Part shown: in pieces, positions 41,401-53,701 of the stretch
Numbering within the stretch: position 1 is the first letter of the stretch
Layout: each line of letters begins with the position of its first letter
Made by a program: the position numbers and the translations under genes
The notes under the pieces: model-generated
Databases searched by the model: none
What the model was told of the DNA's origin: nothing
The model's input: only the letters and a program-made list of their open reading frames with translations
Assembly: GCF_910592395.1 (NCBI RefSeq)
Contig: NC_088321.1
Location: 3,474,001 to 3,538,000, forward strand
Origin: Lineus longissimus
Lineage: Eukaryota > Nemertea > Pilidiophora > Heteronemertea > Lineidae
Reading direction: 5' to 3'
DNA length: 64,000 nt

Positions 41401-42049
41401 ACATCACTTCTGTAGAATAGCCCACTTCATTACTATGACGGTGACATGGCTGCACATCAATAATCTATAATACATGTACTATCTGCTTTCTGATTGGTTT
41501 ACCAACGCAAATAGGCCCAGTGGTTATCGCCTTTGAACTTTATAGAACTGACACCAGTAATGTGACATTGGAAGTAGGCCTATTGTGAAATTATTGAGAA
41601 GAGAAAACCAGCTCTGATCATTTCTGAATTTTAAGGTCGCGTACAAAAACTTGAATAGGTTGTCCCGATAAAAAAAAACTTCGAAGACCAATTTTAATTT
41701 ATTTTTCACTGAATTGGGTTTTGCTGACTACACATCACTTTCTTGGATGTCTAAAATGGTGGGTCCACGAGTCTGTAGGGTTGTTCTATAGGAGTCCAAC
41801 ACAGATCGGAGAAGATTAAAGTTAGCTGTTAGCCACAGTTTTGAAGGTTCATTACACCCTGATCATGCTTAACTTCCACTTCGTCCGCGTGAAGATATCG
41901 GAATGCCGCTTCAAATCCAATGATGATGACCTGTGGTCTACACCAGCCTCACATGCAACATTTACAACGCGTATCACATCTGAAAGTCCAATCATTCAGC
42001 ATCCGCCCTGCTCATCAGTATTTGCTGTTTTCCATGCCTTTGATGCCTT
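41401..42049. other. No gene recognised
   Basis: Ordinary AT-rich sequence. A short catgcctt repeat series begins at about 42030 and overlaps the transposase remnant that follows. Confidence 0.45.
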
Positions 42050-42550
42050 TCATGCCTTCCATGCCTTCCGCGCGTTAGACTTAAACGACTTCATCACCGT
42101 AAGGTCTAACGGCTGCCGCAGGTATGTGCAGCCCACTGGAACCAACTGCAGAATTCCCCACATCTCAGTAATCCGCATCCAAAATGTTCTGTCCTGTACG
42201 TGGGGTCGAAAATGGTCAACTATCAAGAAGTAATTTCTCTCCTTCCACGAATGGTTGCAGAACCTCAGGTACCCAGTGGTCAAGTATAGGGTTTCCTTCC
42301 TCATCCACCCTGTTTGTTAAGACGTGTACTTCACATTTTCCGGCAACTTCTCATTTTCCAAGGCGTCTATTTGGCGTATAATCTTATAATGGTCCGCAAA
42401 TTCTTTCAATGAGGTGACAACACCATTTACCAAAGCTTCTTCGAAGTCGCGCAAGTACTTGATTTTCTCCGACACGAGCCTTTTCTGGCATTTGGGATTC
42501 ATCTTGCAGTATAGAAGGTGTGAGAAAACGAAGCGTGCTAAACCAAGCAT
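42050..42550 (-). pseudogene. Internally deleted pogo-like transposase remnant
   Basis: On the minus strand, 42550-42317 contains CQKRLVSEKIKYLRDFEEAL then VNGVVTSLKEFADHYKI, the same HTH as in the transposase at 29347 (there KLAYLRDQKEALVNGTV... MREFAAHYNI). After about 40 bp the C-terminal catalytic part follows at 42240-42050: YFLIVDHFRPHV, QLVPVGCTYLRQPLDLTVMK and SFKSNARKAWKA. The central ~200 codons, including the first catalytic Asp, are missing. So this is a deleted relative of the element at 28.6-31.7 kb. TIRs were not found. Confidence 0.75.
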
Positions 42551-42917
42551 TTCATAGGCCTAAACATTCAACACCCAACAAATCCTTAGATGAAAAACAG
42601 CTTTCATAAAGCACTAAATACAATAAATTTTTCTTTTGTGACACCCGTTATATAAAACTGGTCAATTCTGGTATGACACAAACTCCTTTTATGAAAAGTA
42701 ATAACGATTAGGCCCACATGATCATGTCCATCCAAGGCCCAGTCAAGTCAATAAACTAAACCTAAATCTGTTGATGCTTGTGTAACGGAGTTAACAGAGG
42801 AGGCCCTTTTCAAATTCACATGTTTCGTCAGTTCGTTCGGGAAACGGTAGATGGCAGCAGGAGCCGGGTTCGCGCATGCGCAGGGGAATCGCGCGCGGGA
42901 TTCGATCGCGTTCGTAT

Positions 42918-43838
42918 GCTAATAAATTCCCGTTCTTTGGAACTTTGGTGTTTTGCTCCGTACTTAAATGCGAACTCCCGTTGTGTCTTTCAGGTATGTT
43001 TCTTGGTATTACCTGTATTCTATGCCTAAAGACCCCTAGAATATGTGTATCACGACGAGCCAAGTGTTTCAAGTGTTTTAAGGGAGTTTTCGATGATTTT
43101 GTTGGGCGTCAAGTGCGCAGCGCACAGAATTCAGAGAGTGCCGTCAGAGCGCACAGGTCGAGCCAGGTTTTTGGCTTCATAAGAATGTTTTGGCTCTTTA
43201 ACGATATAGTAATGGGTGTTGTAGTTCGTAACAATAGCCCGTAGGTTTAGTAAAGTGTATTTAGAGTGCAGAATGTCTTGTTGTTGAGCCGTATAGTCGG
43301 GTTGAATGCGGGCCAATCGGGCCAAAACTGGTCACGTCGTAGTTAGTCAGTTTGGTCAATAGAGGGCGCGCAGCAGGGCGCGCAGCAGGTATTAATCCGT
43401 TGTCGTGGAGATTGGGTCACGTGTTACTGACGCTTTTATTTAGGCTTACTGAAGTTATGTTTAGGGTTATGTTCAACGTCTAGAGCTGAGTTTATCATTA
43501 GTTTTAGGGGGGATTTCTATTATAAGCAACTGCTGTGGGTTTTATGGACCAAGACCCCGTGCAGTTGAGTAAATCCTTCCCCGGTTGTTTGTGTGGTTTT
43601 TAGCTGTTTCAAGGGAGGCAGTAGTTAAATACTGATGTATTTCAGGAATGTATAAAGACCATGTTTGGTCTAAGATGTTGTGGCAACCGGGGTTGCCATG
43701 GTTACCAAGTTATATCAAATTGTAATTTGATATTTATCTTTGTTCTTCTGCTAATAAATTCCCGTTCTTCGGAACTTTGGCGTTTTGCTCCGTACTTCAA
43801 TGCGAACTCACGTTGTGTCTTTCAGGCAGTACCGCCTC
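42918..43838. repeat. Direct repeat of about 80 bp with AATAAA, possible LTR remnants
   Basis: The segments 42918-42995 and 43750-43830 share ctaataaattcccgttctt, ggaactttgg, gttttgctccgtactt, aatgcgaactc and cgttgtgtctttcagg with about five differences. The AATAAA followed by a defined 3' part resembles the R/U5 portion of a retroviral-type LTR. Between them (43670-43700) is a perfect hairpin ggcaacc/ggttgcc. No gag or pol sequence lies between, so this might be a solo-LTR-like remnant or an unrelated repeat. Confidence 0.5.
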
Positions 43839-44522
43839 TCATCCCATTAACCCCGGTAACACTGGGTCTTGAACAATGATTGGAGAAACCATGCATATAC
43901 AATAGACTAACCAACCCACCTTGCCAAAGTGGGTTGGACATCCTGATATCCAGAAGTGATTCTTAAGTCAGATTTTACAGTAATTGCTTTTTACTTACGA
44001 CACCTCGATCAGGACGGTTTGCTCCGTCATCCACTTGTGTCCGCCATTTGGTAAAATAGACCCAGTAAACGTTATTAATGTGAGGAAGTGAGCGAAAACG
44101 TACGCATTGAAACTTAAGACACTGGTTTTACAATATTTTCACGGCCCAAAAAATATGGCACTTCACGTACCATACTATATCTGAAAAGGCTCAACAAATT
44201 CGTTGAGTACCATCACTTAAGATGGTGTCTTAAAAGACTGCTATCGTAATAAAGGCAAGGGTTGCTATACATGGCAACTGTCGATATCTAAGATGCTCAC
44301 TATTCTGTTCCAATCATGCCCATAGGAGAGGAAGACAGAAAATACTTAGATTCGAAAGAAAAGGCATTCTTTATTGATATACGGCTTTTTCGAATGGTTT
44401 ACAGTGGAGGTCGTTGCTACTATCTATCGTCAAAGTAGTTACCAGTAAGTCATATGAACGGGCGCGTTACATACTGGCACTTTACTATTATTTCACACGA
44501 TCATTCTAAATACATTTTTTAG
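43839..44522. other. No gene recognised
   Basis: AT-rich sequence without coding or repeat features that I can support. Confidence 0.45.
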
Positions 44523-44742
44523 TGATGACCTCGATATTTCTCGCCCCAAACAATTATCATTATCAGTGGCGGCTGATAATGGAACTGTAAAAGCGATGGA
44601 GCTACGAGAGCAGAGGAAATTAGCTGGCGAACGTATGGTCCAAGAATATAGGAAAGTTAAGGCAGGGCTAGAGAGCAGTCATTGCAGATACACAGGAGTA
44701 CATGTGTACCTGACCAAAAAATGGTCCGAAGCACCACTGTGA
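44523..44742 (+). CDS. Possible terminal exon, basic helical peptide, unknown
   Basis: A pyrimidine-rich acceptor (ctaaatacattttttag) ends at 44522. The following frame is open for 73 codons to TGA 44740-44742: DDLDISRPKQLSLSVAADN, then GTVKAMELREQRKLAGERM, VQEYRKVKAGLES and YLTKKWSEAPL. It is charged and helix-prone. No family recognised. No upstream exon was identified. Confidence 0.28.
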
Positions 44743-46260
44743 AGGTTGCAGAAAAGGTTGCTGTGAACGATTTGAAATTAAGTGGCATTTTGAAATAAAG
44801 CAAACACAATCCAAAACAAACGTACTGCGCGAGTCTAGGCGTAACACAATTCGCAAACAGGTCAAAGTACACCTTGTTGCGCACAGTGACAGTGACAGTA
44901 AGAGACCAATACCCCAGGGAAGTACTGTTTTGTAGATTTCATTTCATCTTTTTAGCATAACAAGTCGATGCTACAGAGAGCTTGGGAAGACACGCCCAAC
45001 AAGAATAACTGACCAGATGTGTGCCTGATATATGTGTGGGAAAGTCCAAATAAACCGCTTTCATCAATAGTTGTACGACTCACTTTCAGAGTGCAGCACT
45101 GTGTACTGCCGCTTGCAAGAACGTTGAGTCTCAATCGCATTAAAATCCATTAGTCCTTATGCCCTCTGGTATTCAAGATATTCAATGCACTAATACTAGA
45201 CCTGCTTATACCGATCTCAGTTTGACGTTGCCCTGCTATCCGTTCCTGCCTTTTTAAAATCATGAAGGAAGGCACAAAGATAGGTAAAGGTACAGGATAA
45301 TTCAGGAAAACTAAGAACTATCGGGTACTTCTGTAAAATGGGTCCGGTGATAAGCAGTTAATTTATATAGTCCGTGTTTCAAATTCATAACAACCATTTT
45401 TTTATGAATGAATAAATGAGACAGAAAACTTGTGAGTGAATATTTGAATTTCTTCATTTAGTAACGATACGATATTGCTTGTTTAATGTGTACATAATGA
45501 TAAACTGCAACACATGTGGAGTTTATGACTGACATATACTAGTAATTGACAGGGCATCTTGACCATCACTGTAATGACATTATACAGCTTTACAGACAAC
45601 GCACGTCTTCACGAAAAGTAAAGCATGCACTTTTGTATGCAGTCTTTTTGGGTATAGTAGTGCTATTACTGTCCGTCGTTTGGTTTGGTTCGGAAATTTC
45701 TGACGATTGCCGAAGTCACCTTGAAAAGGTTTAGTCATTGACCAATGAGAGGGTTTCTTTTCATTTACATCAAGCACGTGGCCTAGAAATTTCGTGTTTG
45801 GCAATCAAGTTGTAATTGAATCAAGTTTTATGAAGCGAGAAGACGCAGCAGGTTGCCCCTAAACCGACCCCAAAAACCTGTGCCTTAATTGAGATCCCGG
45901 ATAATAAGACAGTTGAAGTTACTTGTCCCTAATGCAGTAATAAAAAGATAATAAGTCTGTAATTATAGGGCAGTGATTGCATGCCCCGATATATATACAG
46001 AAAAATGACACGTATTTCTTCGCTGGTACGGGCGGAGGTAACGGAAACAATACCACTGGAAGTTCAGTATGGAGTGGCATGGCCCAACCCAACTTGGTAT
46101 TATAAGATATTATATTTCGTAACTCGCAGAATATGTCGTTTCTGATACCGATGTAAAATGAAATAAAATGCTACAGCCACAATTCGTTTGTAGAGACGCA
46201 GATGCAAGTCCACGGCTACCCTACTCCGTGCCACAGAATTATCCAACGTGCCAGTGTGGG

Positions 46261-46295
46261 ATGGAATTTAAGACCAAACCTGGCCTGAACAGTTA
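46261..46295. repeat. 35-bp exact repeat, copy 1 (copy 2 at 48855-48889)
   Basis: The block atggaatttaagaccaaacc tggcctgaac agtta is identical at both places, 2.6 kb apart in the same orientation, while flanking sequences are unrelated after a few bases. It may be the conserved end of a dispersed element. Confidence 0.75.
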
Positions 46296-47285
46296 CAGTC
46301 AGAGACAATACCACCAATGAATATTCATAGGTTGGAGGGTCCAGGCCTATCAATTAAACGAGTGCATTTTTTTAACTATCAAGTACATATTTGGAGAGGT
46401 ATTGAAAAAATATTTGCTGTGGCAAGTCTACAGATATAAATAAATTGTTTGGTAAAAAAAGTTATTTTGAATTTTGACAACCTGGCCATAGGGGGCGTCA
46501 TTCAAATTTGGAGTGAAAATGGTGGTCTTGTCTCGTCAGCCGGCCACGGAGCGATCGCAGCGCCAAATAAAGCATTTCTCTTACCACATTGACGGTGTCG
46601 GCACCTAGCGGGAAATTGCGTCATGAAAAATCGTAATTTTCGAGTCCCGCCAAAAATATCATTTTTACGCGGGAAATGATTTACGCGTGTGTCGTAAACA
46701 AACATGACTGCATGAAATTGGTATCGAGGAACATTTTCACGGTTTATTTCACGAAAATCCGTGTTATACAGTATTCACAGATTAATTCGAAATCTAGCGC
46801 GAGGTATATTTTCCCAGTATCGCCAAGTACGCTTCAAATATCTTTCCCCTTTAGTATCCTTTGATAATGTCATCAATCGAGCTTTTCGGCGTCCAAAGAT
46901 AAAAGCGAAAGGAATCCAATGTCAACATTTTGAGTTGGACACGCGGGTAGATTTATAGTACGAGCCCCCAGAGGATGCCGTTTATTCGTTTCAACATAGT
47001 TTCGGCGGTCACGTGATCAAAACATTGGCCGCAAGTTCAAGCTGAAGTTTGTGTTGATCATGTGTGAATTGGGGAATCTGAACAGATATATGAGGAAACA
47101 CAGAAAATATGGAGTCCAGAGACTGCTGATACTCTCATACTGTATGGTGCACATCATCATGGTGCTTTGACATTCACACAAATTTAAAAGTTCTTTACCC
47201 ATAGTTCTAAAAAAAATATTCTAGAAATATAAAGCACGTTTTTCTTCTTTGTTTGCCTCTAGTCTAGGCCTAGCTGTCTCAGTGT

Positions 47286-47302
47286 CGTCGAGTCGAGTCG
47301 AG
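47286..47302. repeat. (GTCGA)n microsatellite
   Basis: Three to four copies of gtcga in tandem. Confidence 0.8.
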
Positions 47303-48854
47303 TCAACGTAACCAATGCTCATGTAACCAACGGTTGATTATGCTGTTAATTTGTTCAGTCAGCTGCATGAAATGAATGATATAGATAGACAAGAGCATCA
47401 AAGGGAAACTATAGGCAGGAGCCAGCTTAAATATTAACAAGAACCAAGGTCCATAACTCGGTGCATCATGACGACTGTCTCTGAGTACGAGTCGCATAAT
47501 GTCTACTAATTTGATCCCCTTGCTCCTACCAACTGTCCCTCGTAAATATAAATGTAAGGGATAGGCCCCTTTCTCTGGCCCTCCAGCTGCAAGCTCCACC
47601 TACATCCCGTGTACTGTAAGTATGACAAAATGAACAGAGTACTGCGACAGAATCTTGCACACCATTGTGCCCTCTCTAAACATTTATCGGATCTGATGAC
47701 AGAGAGAAGAGAAAAAAATTGGTTTTAACTTTCTCCCTCCCAGATTTCCTTCTCACGAGACCAGAGACTGAACAGCCATCTTTATGTAACAAAAGGTTGT
47801 TACATTGTCTTTCTCAGACTATCCTCTTGGGAGACTGAACAACTAATTTACTGTCTGTGACCTCCACATTATGAGGTATCAGGTTGTGACATATTGCTTC
47901 TGAACCTAGTCCATCTAGTACAGGACATCTGGCGTGTCTTATGACCATTGCTGTAGAAAAAGCTGCTGGAAGGTTGAAATTGTTTTCACTGAGAAAGCAA
48001 ATGGAGGAAAAGTGGAATGGAAGCAAAGTGTCATGAATTCATGGTTACTTCAAATTTGGCCGCTCCTGTCGTTTGAACTAAAGCAACAGTGTGGAACGAC
48101 TCTCCACCATAGTCCTGCTCTTCAGAAGAGAATTCCATGTGTTAACACTGCAAGTTGGCTCTGAATACCTGATTGAGCCAATTATTGTCTGGTGTCTCAA
48201 ACATACCAGTGAAGGATACCAATAAAAGATATGGCCATAGTCACTTATGGTCAACCAGAGAACGGTCTTTATCAGCAGGACTCCAAAGTTGTCCAATCAA
48301 GGAGATGATACTATTTCGTACATGGTAGTTTCTCCAGGAAATAAACATAACCTTGGGACTGTCTCCAACATTTGTCACAACGCCCGGTCACAACCTTGAC
48401 AGCGTACCACAAATGTTTATTTTGTAGCCTGGTACATGCAATATTCACATCCCATGATAACTCTCTGACATTCATAAGGTAGTGCATCTGATGGGGGACA
48501 CATGACCCTCACTCCCACACTTTCTAAGTGAATCTTTATGCCATAGACAACAGATGTTTGCACAGCATGATTGGGACATATTGTACATGAACCTTAGACA
48601 ATGAATCATTGTCTTTCAGAGGGACAGAGTGTACATAATGTACAGAGCTACTACTGTCCCGGCTACTCTGTAGTTAGGCCTAAGCGAAGGTCATTCTTAA
48701 TCTGTGCCAAGCGGCTTTGAGCAGTGGTTTGTAGGAAAAAAAAGAAACCAATCATTTTCCGAACCGTTGCCAAATCTTCTCAAAATTGCCGCCTAACATT
48801 ATGTTAATGAGCACGTCATCGTAGTAAGAGAATTTGCCCGAAAACGGCGCGTGG

Positions 48855-48889
48855 ATGGAATTTAAGACCAAACCTGGCCTGAACAGTTA
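48855..48889. repeat. 35-bp exact repeat, copy 2
   Basis: See copy 1 at 46261-46295. Confidence 0.75.
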
Positions 48890-50394
48890 AGGTGGCGCAA
48901 AACTGCCCAACTTCAACTCGTGATAATTCATTGATAACAATGATTCAAACAAATATTATGGTACGGTACGATACGTATGAAGCATCTAAGTGAACTCCCC
49001 CCCCCCAAAAAAAAAAATAACTGGATCATATTTCTGGATTTTCCACTCCAGAAAAATGACTTTTTTGGGAAGGTAGAAAAATCACCTTGATCAATTTTAC
49101 GTCAACATGCTATATCGCATCGAAGAATACACGACGAACACTAACTCTCGTTTTCCTCTCGGAAAACTCAATCACTCGTAAAGTGCAGGGACGCTTAATC
49201 GGATTACACGCTCAGTGGCGATCCCTCTCGTAAAGTCTCGAGTTCTTGGATTCCGAGACCTTACGTCAGTTTTTCGACACCTTTCGACAGTATAATCTAT
49301 TAACCGGTAATTTGCATGTTGGTTAGCAGGGGGCGCGATAAGTCCGACACTATGATCAACGTGCTCAACATTTGTCAGTTGTCAGTTCCACAATGACATG
49401 GGAGGCGGATTAGTTTTTGCCGTTGCCTACTATGCGCACCACAAGCAATTCATTTATCGAGTGTTCTGCGTGGACGGGCTCTCTCTCTCCTATAATATGT
49501 TGAGGACAATCGATGCGTTTATTTAACGCTTTGGCCTTTGATGATTACAAATAAGCATTGCAATTTGAATAAGCATTTTACGCATCACAAATTTATAACC
49601 TAATTAAGTGTGTTATGAAAGTCGATTATATTTGCTAGTTTTGGATTCTACCCGATCCGCATTGCAAGTGTAGGGAAAATACCCTTGGTCTCGTATTTCT
49701 TTATTACACTTCTACATGGGGAAAAGCTTATGCAATGTGTAGGTACAGTGCGAATAAATATACATTGGCATGTACATTTTTGGGATATTTCGTTTCAATA
49801 CTTTCCACACTATTTTTATCATGAATATTTTGTTACAAGCTGTCACGTTCGGGTACTATGATCCTCACTTGGTTCTAAAAGTGTTTTTATAATCCGTTGT
49901 GAGTTGGCTCTATTTCAAAGAGCGTAAATAATGAGTTTGTAAGCTCATAACTTTTATTTGTTTGGATGGGAAGCCATCTTGCATTGTGATCTCATGAGAG
50001 AAGGGGAGATGCAAGCACTCCAAAATTTGCATATATAATTGTTTAACCATGTCCACCTTCTTTTACGATTGGGAGGAATCAAATATTTTAAGTTGGGGGA
50101 AACTCAATGTATTTACATTTACTTGGGGGGGGGGGGGGATATGTTTGATCTTTATGAATCTTCAAGTATAACATCTTTGTATAATAGATTGGGTCATGTG
50201 TGGTGTACCCCGCCACCTGACTAATCTATATTTAGAAAGCACATCTATCTGGTCAAAAATCATTGAGTTATTCGTTGGCACTGTGCCACTTTTGCCTGAG
50301 GGGCAGGAACTACCCAGGGGATGGTGATTTTGATCACTAAGGTCATGCTATAACCCTTAAGCTATTTTAAAATACCATGTGGGGGGGGGGGGGA

Positions 50395-50575
50395 GAGTGC
50401 TAGGAGAAGTGAACGAGAGAGGCTACAGAGAAGATTAGAGAAGTTAACAGATGTAGAGAGAAGAGAATAAAGATAACAGAGATGTAAGAACAGAGAAGCG
50501 ATATACTAACAGAGAAGTGCAGTTAGAGAGAGAAGAAAAGGATTTAAGAAGAGAAGATAAAGGGAGATTACAAAA
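50395..50575. repeat. 180-bp purine-rich GAGA tract
   Basis: The plus strand is almost entirely purine with recurring agagaag, agagaa and aacagag words, just after a poly-G run at 50381-50393. It could adopt unusual structure or be a decayed microsatellite. It is not coding. Confidence 0.7.
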
Positions 50576-51008
50576 GGGGTTTTAGGTTAAGTGTGTAAGC
50601 ACATGTCAGTGGTATTATACGCCATCTTGGCATGTACTTTATATGTATGTAATATTGCATGTGGTGAGGACCACTACTGGTAGAAGTCAAGTGAGAGCAA
50701 TAAACCTAATTAGCAAGAATTTCTCTTCTAGTCAGTATATTGTTGAGGCTGTCATTCTAAAAGAAATCAAGATCAGAGGCACTAGGTCCCTACAATATCA
50801 TTCCTGGCATATGCATATATTGGCTGGCCATTTTAGCATTTCAATCCAGGGATAAGTTTTATTTTGGTTCCATATGATGGAGGGAGGCATTTTACAAACT
50901 TTAATGAAGTAATCAGGGTAGAAAAAAGGAATTTGGTTCTGGTGAATAATTATGTTTTGTTGATAAAACTAAAATTTCAAAGAATTACTGAACAAAAGTT
51001 CACTTTTC
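50576..51008. other. No gene recognised
   Basis: AT-rich, with one short open frame (50643-50855) lacking any recognisable feature. Confidence 0.4.
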
Positions 51009-53244
51009 ACAGAAATTGACTCCAGAGACGTATACAAGAAGCCATATGTCAAGTTGTGGTATATTGGCATCAATCGCTTTTTCGCGTTGATTACCTTTCA
51101 AAGTGACTCAAGATCAGTAATGCCAATGTGACATTTAAGTGGTTGCTCCCCATATTTCATTGTTTCCAAACAATACATTGTACATGACTTTTCAAGAGGG
51201 AACATAAAGATCAATCAGCGCTCCGAGACAATCAGGGGAAAGATTTAGAAACGGAAAGACTCAAACCATTTCACCTATGCCTACTGGTTCTAACTTAGGG
51301 GGGCGGGAAGTTGAGAAGCACTGAGAATAGGTTGCATCTCTTGCTTTACGACACTGAGGCGAAGTATCCAAGTTATTCTTTTAAAGGAATCGGCGGCTTT
51401 TTACTGCAGTATGTGTGTTCTTCTTCTGGTTCATCAGTACACTATATTTCTTAACGTGTTTGATGATTTTCCAATTTTTTTTCAACTTTTAGATCGTAGA
51501 AGAACGTGTTATTCGTCATTTTTAGTACGCACAAGTCCTGGTACAAAATGCCTTTCCCGCCACGTGAGTGCGCGCCGAGATCTGAGTTCACGTCACCCCG
51601 CTATATGATGCAACGTCATTCCATTATCGTCGCAGTAGCGGGGCAATCAAACGCCATCAGCCTAGGGTAGATCAATGTATAGTGCATTGTTCCACAAAAA
51701 GATCGACACATGGAGAGCTAACTCAGAGTCAACATCGGAAACGTATGATAGTTCAGTAAGATTTGTTTTGGAATTTTTCCTTTTTGTGCACTCTGTTAAT
51801 GGAAACTACCTGTGTTTTAATGTAAGATGTAACTGGGCAGCCGACAGCTTAGTTATATTGGCCTTAATAAAACCATTGGTCCTTCAAAGAGTCAAAACCT
51901 AGACCTGCTGATAATGACTATAGGTTCTGACTATAATGCCAGTAATTTTTCGCAGCACTGTCTTGGTACAAAAATACCCAGGTTTATGTCGATGACTTCA
52001 AAAGGGCATGTCCCATTTACAATAAAATTATAGTTGTCGGCAAAAGAGGCGCTTCCTCCACATCGTTCTTGCGGCGATACGTTGTGTAGCATATCCTCTA
52101 CACTTTTGGGTAAATATTCCAGTTTTTAACCATGGCCTGCCTACACACGACAAATCAGCAATAGTCAATACTCACCAATGAGCCTTAGGTTTTCTTCACC
52201 AAGGTCACATGTATTAACCTTGTGGGTTCTCGGCTCTTTTTACCTGGTTAGGTCGTGGTGTTTTAACCAGAGATATAGTTTTGTACCTGCTGGGGACTTT
52301 ACTTAAACCTGAGCTCTAAGTATTTAACTGTTAATATCTTATTTTTTTAAGTATCATTAGGTCCCTAAATCTTCACACACCTTGTTTAAAACACCCGTCG
52401 ACACAATATTATGTCATACATCGTGTACCAGAAGATCCGGTGATCATATTCATATCCCATGACAATTGTTCCCACAATTTGATGCTCAATATCATATGAC
52501 TTGTGTGATATCAAATATTGCGCTGTTGGCAGCCAGTTAATTTGACGTCAGTAACATGGCGGCACGTCTTGCAAAATCGTCGTCACCGACGGGAAAATCA
52601 GTCGTGTTTGCAGAAAGCAGATGGATAAGTCAAGCAATATTTCAAGGATGGTGCGAACATGTGTGGTCAATCATCTGAGGCCTTGGTTCGTGGTTGGGAC
52701 AGCCACATCGCAACTGCTTGTCACGATCCACATTTTTTAAAGGAATAAATTGCTGCTGAATTCTATCAAAAATATCAGACCAATCAACCACTTTAGCTAA
52801 TCTGTTCTCTCGATCCCGCTCATTCACCATTAGCAGATCACCTGACGATAGACTTTGCAAACTTCACAAAATGAGAGTTTATGAAAATGACTTCATGACT
52901 TGATTTTATTTTTTTGTTATGGCCACGCGTATCCTCTCTCCTGAGATCCGGCTTTTTTACTCCTATGTCGTATACAAACCCTGAGAAAAAAGGGATGGGT
53001 GGTTGTTCCGATTACTTTACACATCTTGTGCAGTTTCTGTTCAGATTTGCGATATTATTAGACAGGTCTTAATAAAATCTAAGTAGTTCCTGATGTTTTG
53101 ATCTTTTGAGATACAACGATTTTATGCTGCTAAACATTCTGTTGTAGTGTTTTTGTGTCTATACGAAATAAAATAAACTTGCAGCGGGCAACGCGCGATT
53201 CAGCAAAGAGACTTCGAAAATTCAAGCTTAAAAGCGGATTTCGT
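51009..53244. repeat. Copy B of the long duplicated segment
   Basis: Collinear with 36331-39872 (see copy A): 51009-51386 and 51885-52220 match 36331-37060, and 52620-53244 matches 39225-39872. A segment unique to copy B (51387-51884) interrupts it, and 52221-52619 has no obvious counterpart. The minus-strand frame conserved with copy A carries stop codons here. Confidence 0.8.
51387..51884. repeat. Insert in copy B, partly shared with 20.1-20.3 kb
   Basis: This ~500-bp segment is absent from copy A between 36720 and 36721. Its part 51470-51600 resembles 20140-20265 (ttttagatcgtagaagaacg / tcttagattgtagaaaaaca, then cgcacaagtcctgg / cgcgcaagtcctgg, then tttcccgcc/tttcccgct), so a dispersed repeat family is present at both sites. 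Confidence 0.55.
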
Positions 53245-53476
53245 GTATTTTATATGTGTTATATAGAAGCTTTGATCAAAATAATAATAAAAATTCAAAA
53301 CATTCCAATACCGATTGCCTGAGAAAAATTGATTGGTGTACAGCATTGCCATCAAATCGTCACTCGCGGACTGATATTGGCCTATTCGAATACAAGTTCT
53401 AAACTGGCCAGTGAAACAATATTTCCTTAAATCAATTATCAAAAAGTATATCCCTGTTATGGCCTGGCTCTGTGGA

Positions 53477-53701
53477 TTAAGAATCCACTAAAGATTGAAG
53501 AATAAATCCACTTTCACCCATCACAGTCATGTATTTACCACAGCTGCACAGTTCAGTACGGACTATGTACCACACTTCCTCCATGAATACAAGTGTCTGC
53601 CCTGTTAATGAAAATAAAATTTCATCAACAATTGCATTGGTTGCATTTTTTCTTGGTCGCCCAATATGCTTTAAAGGATTCATAGAGAGGCGGTATTTCA
53701 T
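53477..53701 (-). CDS. Unidentified open frame of 74 codons
   Basis: A minus-strand ATG frame reads MNPLKHIGRPRKNATNAIVD, then LFSLTGQTLVFMEEVWYIVR and CSCGKYMTVMGESGFI before a TAA. It is balanced in composition, with a CxC, but no family was recognised and no splice sites were assigned. Confidence 0.22.
   Translation of the reverse strand: MKYRLSMNPLKHIGRPRKNATNAIVDEILFSLTGQTLVFMEEVWYIVRTELCSCGKYMTVMGESGFILQSLVDS

Larger units (their letters stand above)
44743..50394. other. Long stretch without a supportable gene
   Basis: All frames are short, in shifting positions, and lack family resemblance. The stretch holds a 35-bp exact repeat pair (46261-46295, 48855-48889), GTCGA repeats at 47286-47302, poly-G runs at about 50127-50138 and 50381-50393, and otherwise featureless AT-rich sequence. 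Confidence 0.45.
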
